In this document: positions 1-4,520 of the stretch, one piece after another
Position numbering within the stretch: the stretch's first letter is position 1
Layout: each line of letters opens with the position of its first letter
Assembly (NCBI GenBank): GCA_002345025.1
Contig: DDUX01000025.1
Span: 1 to 6,475 of the forward strand
DNA length: 6,475 nucleotides
Reading direction: 5' to 3'
DNA from: Candidatus Accumulibacter iunctus
GTDB lineage: Bacteria; Pseudomonadota; Gammaproteobacteria; Burkholderiales; Rhodocyclaceae
Translations under genes and position numbers: made by a program
Notes under the pieces: generated by a model
What the model was told of the DNA's origin: nothing
The model's input: the letters and a program-made list of their open reading frames with translations, nothing else
Database searches by the model: none

Positions 1-86
1 CCCGGTGCGGTGCCGGACTCAAGCGCCGCCGCGGGTTTGCAGCTCTGCCGAAAGGACTCGCTTTACTGAACGAATGGCGTTGGGGC

Positions 87-230
87 TCCGCCGTCGCGTG
101 CCTTCTCTTGGCAAAGGGCAGGGGTAGCCTGAGCAGCCAGTTGCTGTATCCGCTGCGGTAACAGGAGGTCGCGGACGAGAAACTGCTGCGCTTTCTGGAC
201 AAGGTCAATCTGCCTGATCCTGCCGCCCGC
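87..230 (+). pseudogene. Decayed fragment of an ABC-transporter ATP-binding domain (YddA/SbmA-like), tentative
   Basis: Read in the frame of base 87, this stretch gives GSLSSQLLYPLR, then a TAA stop at 159-161, then QEVADEKLLRFLDKVNLPD in the same frame. Reading through the stop resembles the segment after the Q-loop in ATPases fused to an ABC_membrane_2 domain (YddA/SbmA-like), where a 'GSLRxQLLYP' motif is followed by an acidic 'EVxDEELLxxLExVxLPDLAxR' helix. That comparison is from memory of the family, not from a search. No Walker A, Walker B or complete signature motif is readable around it. A faint continuation (LS..., LPFA...) in another frame at about 270-310 could be the signature region after a frameshift. 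No start codon with a ribosome site precedes it. I infer a gene remnant; a chance open stretch is the alternative. Confidence 0.42.
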
Positions 231-463
231 CAAGCAGCGGAGAAGGTGCTGGAACGTCGACTGCGAGTACGCAGCATGTCTTTCCGCGGCCGATCTTCCG
301 TTCGCTGGCGCACATACACCCTTGCGCGATTCGGCCACGATGGCTACCTGCTCGCGTGGCTGCATGCATGGCGTCGGCCAGCGGGCACTGGGTGCGCGTT
401 GCGCGGGCAGAAGCCCTTCCATCTGCTCGGCCCATGTTCCATCCACACACAGGAGAGATCATC
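231..463 (+). other. Gene-free stretch upstream of the glycine-rich protein gene
   Basis: I see no supported gene here. The open frames that cross it on both strands lack ribosome sites and read as arginine/serine-rich shadow translations. It contains an 8-base palindrome TGCATGCA at 361-368 and must hold the leader of the gene starting at 464, but no clear -35/-10 pair is recognisable. Its first part may still be degraded ABC-transporter sequence. Confidence 0.5.
451..457 (+). promoter_or_regulatory. Ribosome binding site for the gene at 464
   Basis: AGGAGAG lies six bases upstream of ATG 464. It is the strongest Shine-Dalgarno-like site in the window. It fixes the start at 464 rather than the longer in-frame opening from 356, whose extra 36 residues look non-coding. 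Confidence 0.8.
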
Positions 464-970
464 ATGGATCAGCAGGCTCATATCGTCAGCGGCATTTACA
501 CCAGTCGTGCCGAAGCAGAGGCCGTTTGTCACCGCCTGGTCGAATCCGGTGTGCTGCGCGAACAGGTCAGTATCGTGGATGACGCGCATGCGGCGACCAA
601 CAGCAGGATGGTGGAGGACGACGAAGCGCTCAGGGATGTCGTGGTCGATGGCGCCGTCGGTGCCGCAATTGGCACCGGCCTGGGTGTCGTCGCAGAAGTG
701 GCGTTGATCGCCGCCAACGTGACGCTGTTCGTCGCCAGCCCGCTGATCGCTCCGCTGGCCATGCTCGGCTGGGGGGCTGCCCTGGGCGGCTTGGTCGGCG
801 CTGCAGTCGGCGCCGAAAAGCCGGACGAAAAAAAAGAAGGGAAGTTCTCCGATCTGGTGCTGGATGCCATTCGCAGTGGCCACGTCGTACTCGTGGCGCA
901 GACCCGTACGGAAGCGGAAGCGACGCTGGTGCGCGACATTGTCGGCGATTCGCTCACGACAGTCGCCTGA
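464..970 (+). CDS. Small hypothetical protein with glycine-rich hydrophobic centre (general-stress-protein/YflT-like layout)
   Basis: The protein has 168 residues in three parts. Residues 6-40 form a soluble beta-alpha-beta-like stretch (HIVSGIYTSRAEAEAVCHRL, then a V-S-I-V-D-D strand). Residues 60-118 are a long hydrophobic segment rich in small residues, with GxxxG-like spacing (GAVGAAIGTGLG, then GWGAALGGLVGAAVG). Residues 119-168 are a charged linker (KPDEKKEGK) and a second strand-helix unit ending in an 'AQTRTEAEATLVRDIVG' helix. This halved soluble domain around a glycine-zipper insert resembles small proteins annotated as general stress protein 17M/YflT-like or as hypothetical membrane-associated proteins; I do not recognise a named family with certainty. 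The hydrophobic centre could insert in or oligomerise on the inner membrane. It ends 69 bases before the polyketide synthase start, on the same strand, but nothing ties its role to that pathway. Its coding status is well supported by the ribosome site and protein character; its function is unknown. Confidence 0.82.
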   Translation: MDQQAHIVSGIYTSRAEAEAVCHRLVESGVLREQVSIVDDAHAATNSRMVEDDEALRDVVVDGAVGAAIGTGLGVVAEVALIAANVTLFVASPLIAPLAMLGWGAALGGLVGAAVGAEKPDEKKEGKFSDLVLDAIRSGHVVLVAQTRTEAEATLVRDIVGDSLTTVA

Positions 971-1039
971 AGGCGAGGCTTGGCTTTCCCACCTGCCCCT
1001 TTGCGGAAATCTTCTGTTACCGATGGACGCCCGCTAGAC

Positions 1040-2098
1040 ATGTACTTCCGAGGCATCGGCACGGCGACGCCGGCAGCCCGCTACACCAAGGCGGAGTGCT
1101 TGGCAGCCTTCGAGACTTCCGACTGGTTCGCGCGCCTCGACGCGCGCGCCCATTGCGTGGCGCGCGCCGTCCTGCAACGCGACAACGGCATCGAGGCGCG
1201 CCGGCTCGCCCTCGATTCGCTCGACGAAGTCTTCACGATCGACCCGAACACGCTGGCGCGGCGCTTTCTCGCGCACGCGCCGGCGCTCGCCGCAGGCGCC
1301 GCCGCGAGCGCGCTCGCCAGGAGCGGCCTGAGCGCGCCTGACCTCGGTGCGGTGATCGTCAGCACCTGTACCGGCTACCTGTGCCCCGGTCTGTCGGGGC
1401 ATGTGGTCGAGCGCCTGGGACTGCGCGCTGACGTGCTCGCCTTCGATCTGGTCGGCCAGGGCTGCGCGGCGGCGCTGCCGAATCTTCAGCTCGCGCACGC
1501 CTTGCTGACGGCGAACGCGTGCGCGCATGTGCTGTCGATTTGCGTCGAGGTGAGCAGCGCCGCGATCTACCTCGACAACGATCCCGGCGTCCTGATCAGT
1601 GCCTGTTTGTTTGGCGACGGCGCCGGCGCGGCGATTCTTTCGCAGCAGCCCGCCGCGGCCGGGCGCCATATCAAATGGGTCGACAGCACGTCGCTGATCG
1701 ACCCGAGCCAACGCCAGGCGCTAATGTTCGAGCAGCGCGATGGCATGCTGCGCAACATCCTGACGCGCGCCGTTCCGGGGCTGGCTGCGGCGTACGCGCG
1801 GCAGGTGCTCGATACCGTTCTCGGCCGCGCCGGCTTAAGCACCGCCGACGTGCGCGCGTGGATCCTGCACGCGGGCGGACGTGACGTGTTGCTCGCCCTC
1901 GAGCGTGAGTTCGGGCTCGCATCCGATGATTTTCGCTACAGTGCGGCGATGTTGCGCGAGTACGGCAACCTGTCGAGCGCCTTCGTCTACTTCGTCCTCG
2001 AAGCCGCGCTGGCCGACGCAGCGCCCGGCGGCTGGTGGTGGCTTTCGTCGTTCGGCGCCGGCTTCAGTTGCCACGGCGCCTTGCTGCGAGTGAGCTGA
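1040..2098 (+). CDS. Type III polyketide synthase (chalcone/stilbene synthase superfamily)
   Basis: The protein has 352 residues, the usual size for the family. It is a homodimeric cytosolic thiolase-fold enzyme type that loads an acyl starter, condenses it with malonyl units and cyclises the chain to a resorcinol, phloroglucinol or pyrone. The catalytic triad is visible: Cys142 in VGQGCAAALPNL, His277 in WILHAGGRDVL and Asn310 in REYGNLSSA. Other family marks are STCTGYLCPGL (108-118), FGDGAGAAIL (191-200) and the C-terminal FGAGFSCHGALL (338-349), at the place of the chalcone synthase GFGPG loop. I chose ATG 1040 because MYFRGIGTATP is the normal N-terminus. A TTG at 980 would add 20 residues with no family resemblance and a ribosome site too close to it. 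The site for 1040 is weak (GATGGA at 1022-1027). FabH-type KAS III shares the triad and an FGAG-like C-terminus, but the FGDGAGAAIL, GCAAALPNL and EYGNLSSA contexts and the neighbours favour type III PKS. The starter and number of extensions cannot be read from the sequence. The stop overlaps the ATG of a 16-codon mini-ORF. Confidence 0.9.
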   Translation: MYFRGIGTATPAARYTKAECLAAFETSDWFARLDARAHCVARAVLQRDNGIEARRLALDSLDEVFTIDPNTLARRFLAHAPALAAGAAASALARSGLSAPDLGAVIVSTCTGYLCPGLSGHVVERLGLRADVLAFDLVGQGCAAALPNLQLAHALLTANACAHVLSICVEVSSAAIYLDNDPGVLISACLFGDGAGAAILSQQPAAAGRHIKWVDSTSLIDPSQRQALMFEQRDGMLRNILTRAVPGLAAAYARQVLDTVLGRAGLSTADVRAWILHAGGRDVLLALEREFGLASDDFRYSAAMLREYGNLSSAFVYFVLEAALADAAPGGWWWLSSFGAGFSCHGALLRVS

Positions 2099-2148
2099 TG
2101 AGCTCGTCCACCATGCCCGCCCGGCGGACCGTGCGAAGGAACCCTTGA
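2098..2148 (+). other. 16-codon mini-ORF bridging the polyketide synthase and methyltransferase genes
   Basis: ATG 2098 overlaps the synthase stop as TGATG. The frame runs 16 codons (MSSSTMPARRTVRNP and one further residue count-neutral stop junction) to TGA 2146-2148, whose last base is the A of the methyltransferase ATG 2148, again as TGATG. Terminating ribosomes could therefore pass from one gene to the next without releasing. The peptide is rich in Ser, Arg and Pro and resembles nothing I know. It has no strong ribosome site of its own, so it is more likely a coupling device or a chance reading of a short spacer than a functional peptide. Confidence 0.25.
2135..2140 (+). promoter_or_regulatory. 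Ribosome binding site that decides the methyltransferase start
   Basis: GAAGGA sits seven bases before ATG 2148. Three in-frame starts lie close together here (TTG 2145, ATG 2148, ATG 2154). The spacing is best for 2148, which also makes the TGATG overlap with the mini-ORF. Confidence 0.65.
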
Positions 2149-2891
2149 TGGCCATGCCGAGGGTCGTGGGCGCCGAGACTCTCGATAACCTGGCTGTCGA
2201 CGACCCGGCGGCGACGCGTTCGCGTCGCGACCTGCGGCGCGTTCATCGGGCGATGGCTACCCGTTCGATCGTGTCGCGCGCCTTACGTTCGGCAATCGTG
2301 TCGACCCCGGCGACGCGGCCGCTGCAGGTGCTCGAAATCGGTGCCGGCGATGGCAGCCTGCTGCTCGGCGTTGCCCGGGGGCTCGCGCCGACGTGGCCGC
2401 CGGTAAACCTGACCCTGCTCGACGCCCAGCCCTTGGTCGAGCGCGAAACGATTGAGAGCTACAGTGAGCTTGGGTGGAACGTGGTGCCAACCGTTCGCGA
2501 CGTCCTCGACTGGGCGGCCGCCATCACGGACCCGCTACTCCCGAAAAGCGCGACGGCGCGTTGGGACCTGATCGTCGCCAACCTCTTCCTGCACCATTTC
2601 GAGGATGCGGACCTCGCTGGGCTGCTCGGCGCCATCGCTGCGCGCAGCGATCGCCTGTTTGCCTGCGAGCCGCGGCGTGCCTGGGTTGCCCTTGCCGGTA
2701 GTCAGCTCCTCGGCGCGCTCGGCGTCAGCGCGCTAACGCGCGCAGACGCAGTGCTCAGCGTCCACGCCGGCTTCAAGGGGAGGGAGCTGAGCGCGCTGTG
2801 GCCGATCCGCACTGCGGAATGGCGCCTGCATGAGTATCCTGCCGGCCTTTTCAGCCACTGCTTTCGCGCTGAGCGCGCCGAGGTCATCTGA
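2148..2891 (+). CDS. Class I SAM-dependent methyltransferase
   Basis: The protein has 247 residues, a single Rossmann-type methyltransferase domain. Motif I is VLEIGAGDGSLLL (61-73), the glycine-rich SAM-binding loop. An acidic strand end follows at LTLLDAQ (88-94), which in this fold contacts the ribose hydroxyls. The motif IV region is WDLIVANLFLHHFEDADL (139-156), with the LHHF pattern common in small-molecule O- and C-methyltransferases. Residues 1-57, rich in Arg and Ala, probably cap the active site and help set substrate choice. No signal peptide or membrane segment is seen, so it is cytosolic. Placed between a type III polyketide synthase and a flavoenzyme, it most likely methylates the ring hydroxyl or ring carbon of the polyketide, as SrsB does for alkylresorcinol in Streptomyces griseus; that role is inferred. 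Its TGA overlaps the next ATG by one base (TGATG at 2889-2893), which suggests coupled translation. Confidence 0.86.
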   Translation: MAMPRVVGAETLDNLAVDDPAATRSRRDLRRVHRAMATRSIVSRALRSAIVSTPATRPLQVLEIGAGDGSLLLGVARGLAPTWPPVNLTLLDAQPLVERETIESYSELGWNVVPTVRDVLDWAAAITDPLLPKSATARWDLIVANLFLHHFEDADLAGLLGAIAARSDRLFACEPRRAWVALAGSQLLGALGVSALTRADAVLSVHAGFKGRELSALWPIRTAEWRLHEYPAGLFSHCFRAERAEVI

Positions 2892-4105
2892 TGCGAACCG
2901 ACTTCGATGCGATCATCGTCGGCGGGGGTCCGGCCGGCTCTTCGGCAGCGATCCTGCTGGCGCGTGCCGGTTGGTCGGTAGCGCTGGTGGAAAAGCAGCG
3001 CTTTCCGCGCCGCAAGGTCTGCGGTGAATGCCTCGCTGCGAGCAACCTGCCGCTGCTCGCAGCCCTTGGCGTCGGGCCGGCGTTCGCGGCCAGCGCCGGC
3101 CCGGAACTACGCCGGGTCGCACTGATGTCCGGCGAGCGCACGGTCGTCGCCGATCTGCCGGCAACGCCGCATCCGGAATACCCATGGGGCAGGGCGCTCG
3201 GCCGCGAGACCCTCGATACCCTGCTCCTCGAAAGGGCGCGGGCAGCCGGTGCGCATGTGCTGCAGCCCTGGTCCGCGCTGGCGATCGAAGGCGTCGCCGG
3301 CGACTGGCACTGCGCCGTCAAGGCGCTGGAAACGCGCGCGGCGGTGAGCTTGTGCGCGCCGGTGGCAATTGCTGCGTATGGCTCGTGGGAGGGGCTGCCA
3401 CTCGATCGTCAGCGTCGGCGCCCGGCTCGCCGGGCGTCCGACCTGCTCGCCTTCAAGGCCAACTTCCGCGATGCGTCGCTGGACGAGGGCCTCCTGCCCG
3501 TGCTGTCGTTCGCCGGAGGCTATGGCGGCATGGTCGTCGCGGATGGCGGCTTGACCACCATCGCCTGCTGTATACGACGCGACCGTCTCGAAGCCTGTCG
3601 ACAGGCGTCGCCCGCGCTGCGTGCCGGCGACGCCGTCGAAGCGCTGCTCCGACGCGGCTGCCGGGGCGTTCGCCGGGCGCTGCAGGCCGCCTCGCGTGCA
3701 GGTCCCTGGCTGGCGGCCGGGCCGCTTGATCCGGGGGTCCGCTTGCGTGCTGACGACCGGCTGTTCCGCATCGGCAATTCGGCCGGCGAGGCGCATCCGA
3801 TCATCGGCGAGGGCATGAGCATGGCGCTGCAATCCGCCTGGCTCCTGTGTGCGCAGTTGCTCGCTGACAAGCGGTGCGACCAGATCTCCGGCAAGGCCTG
3901 GCAAGACGACGTCGCCCGCCGTTATGCAGCGGCGTGGCGCAGCCAGTTCGAGCGGCGACTCCGTCTGGCCGCGGTCTTCGCCCACCTCGCGATGCGGCCA
4001 GCCTCCGCCGCCTTGCTGATGGAACTGGCACGCAACTGGCCAGGGCTGCTGACGCTGGGCGCGCGCTGGGGCGATAAGACGCGCGCTGCGCCGTCAATGC
4101 CGTGA
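2891..4105 (+). CDS. FAD-dependent oxidoreductase, geranylgeranyl-reductase/PHBH-like family
   Basis: The protein has 404 residues. The N-terminal dinucleotide-binding fold has DAIIVGGGPAGSSAAILLAR (6-25), with Glu34 ending the second strand (VALVEK) to hold the FAD ribose. FPRRKVCGECLA (38-49) matches the conserved K-V-C-G-E stretch of geranylgeranyl-reductase-like and halogenase-like flavoproteins. GRALGRETLDTLLLERARAAGA (100-121 region) is the usual R-x-x-L-D helix. The second FAD motif is DDRLFRIGNSAGEAHP then IIGEGMSMALQSA (288-315), with Asn296 where most relatives have Asp (G-D-A-A-G). The C-terminus (about 350-400) is helical and partly hydrophobic, compatible with a lipid-like substrate. 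I infer hydroxylation or oxidation of the polyketide ring, perhaps to a quinone; reduction of a double bond is the alternative, since the family contains both reductases and monooxygenases. A weak ribosome site (CGAGGT, 2879-2884) precedes the start, and the gene is coupled to the methyltransferase by a one-base overlap. Confidence 0.86.
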   Translation: MRTDFDAIIVGGGPAGSSAAILLARAGWSVALVEKQRFPRRKVCGECLAASNLPLLAALGVGPAFAASAGPELRRVALMSGERTVVADLPATPHPEYPWGRALGRETLDTLLLERARAAGAHVLQPWSALAIEGVAGDWHCAVKALETRAAVSLCAPVAIAAYGSWEGLPLDRQRRRPARRASDLLAFKANFRDASLDEGLLPVLSFAGGYGGMVVADGGLTTIACCIRRDRLEACRQASPALRAGDAVEALLRRGCRGVRRALQAASRAGPWLAAGPLDPGVRLRADDRLFRIGNSAGEAHPIIGEGMSMALQSAWLLCAQLLADKRCDQISGKAWQDDVARRYAAAWRSQFERRLRLAAVFAHLAMRPASAALLMELARNWPGLLTLGARWGDKTRAAPSMP

Positions 4106-4173
4106 CGACTGCCGCGCTGGCGCCGGTTGGGGTGACGGCGGCCGCGTCCAGCGCTGACTACGGCTTCGCCTTG

Positions 4174-4196
4174 CCGGCCCTCCGAGGTGCGGCCGG
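4174..4196. repeat. Short GC inverted repeat between oxidoreductase and ACP genes
   Basis: CCGGCC (4174-4179) and GGCCGG (4191-4196) are perfect inverted copies around an 11-base loop, followed by AAAACACGAAA. In RNA this could form a six-pair hairpin, too short and without a U-run for an intrinsic terminator. It could act as an mRNA-stabilising or pausing structure. In GC-rich DNA such a repeat can also arise by chance. Confidence 0.35.
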
Positions 4197-4217
4197 AAAA
4201 CACGAAATGACCACAAC

Positions 4218-4223
4218 AAAGGA
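4218..4223 (+). promoter_or_regulatory. Ribosome binding site for the ACP gene
   Basis: AAAGGA lies six bases upstream of ATG 4230 inside an A-rich stretch (4197-4230). The surrounding low-GC sequence is unusual in this window and should leave the start free of structure, consistent with strong translation of the carrier protein. Confidence 0.65.
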
Positions 4224-4229
4224 ACAAAG

Positions 4230-4520
4230 ATGACGACAACTCTCGAAGGACTGCGTGCCATTCTAGTCAAGGACTACCAGCTTGATCCGGATGCGGTGAC
4301 ACTCGATGCGCCGCTGGAAGGGCTGGGCATCGACTCGCTTGGCGTCGCCGAGCTGATGTTCACCGTCGAAGACCAATTCAGGATCCGGCTATCACCGGAC
4401 GCGGTGCCACTGACGACCGTCGGCGACGTGGTTCGCCACATCGACGAGCTTACGGCGATGCAGCATGGTGGTGATGCACAGATCGGTGTTGTGATGATGG
4501 AATCGTCATGCGTACGATGA
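4230..4520 (+). CDS. Acyl carrier protein
   Basis: The protein has 96 residues, slightly longer than the usual 75-85. The four-helix PP-binding fold is readable: helix 1 at about 4-16 (LEGLRAILVKDYQ), then GLGIDSLGVAELMFTVEDQF (31-50), where Ser36 of the D-S-L motif is the attachment site for 4'-phosphopantetheine and the following acidic helix is the docking face for ketosynthases. T-V-G-D-V-V-R-H-I (63-71) forms the last helix. Residues 78-96 are a loose Met- and Gly-containing tail with a Cys near the end; this may be partly a by-product of overlapping the next gene. It is cytosolic and needs a phosphopantetheinyl transferase encoded elsewhere. Lying directly before, and overlapping by 13 bases, a FabF-type ketosynthase, it is most likely a dedicated carrier for that enzyme and the type III polyketide synthase rather than the housekeeping AcpP; this assignment is inferred. 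Confidence 0.92.
   Translation: MTTTLEGLRAILVKDYQLDPDAVTLDAPLEGLGIDSLGVAELMFTVEDQFRIRLSPDAVPLTTVGDVVRHIDELTAMQHGGDAQIGVVMMESSCVR

Larger units (their letters stand above)
4106..4229 (+). other. 124-base intergenic gap before the ACP gene
   Basis: This is the largest gap inside the biosynthetic cluster. It contains a GC-only inverted repeat (4174-4196) and the ribosome site of the ACP gene, and no gene. A ninth-codon-length reading from ATG 4207 to TGA 4233 overlaps the ACP start. The gap could house a secondary promoter or an RNA structure that sets ACP output apart from the upstream genes, but no recognisable -35/-10 pair is present. Confidence 0.5.

Noticed and set aside
361..368. TGCATGCA palindrome as an operator
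   Set aside because: An eight-base palindrome is expected by chance at this length; it has no second copy and no regulator gene nearby.
246..707. Open frame of 153 codons on the plus strand overlapping the start of the gene at 464
   Set aside because: It starts at GTG without a ribosome site and its second half is a shadow of the well-supported gene in another frame. Only the part upstream of 246, in the same frame, may be an ABC-transporter remnant.
980..1039. Upstream TTG start for the polyketide synthase
   Set aside because: The 20 added residues match no family N-terminus, and the purine-rich stretch before the TTG is too close. The family's normal start corresponds to ATG 1040.
1040..2098. 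KAS III (FabH) as the identity of the synthase
   Set aside because: The Cys-His-Asn triad is shared, but the local contexts FGDGAGAAIL, VGQGCAAALPNL and EYGNLSSA, and the tailoring neighbours, fit type III polyketide synthases better.
3107..3985. Open frame of 292 codons on the minus strand opposite the oxidoreductase gene
   Set aside because: It runs antisense to clear FAD-binding motifs and shows no family resemblance; stop-poor antisense frames are expected at this GC content.
4171..4199. Sigma-70-like promoter (TTGCCG plus A-rich -10) before the ACP gene
   Set aside because: The -35 is approximate, and the sequence about 17 bases downstream (CGGAAA) is not a -10 match.
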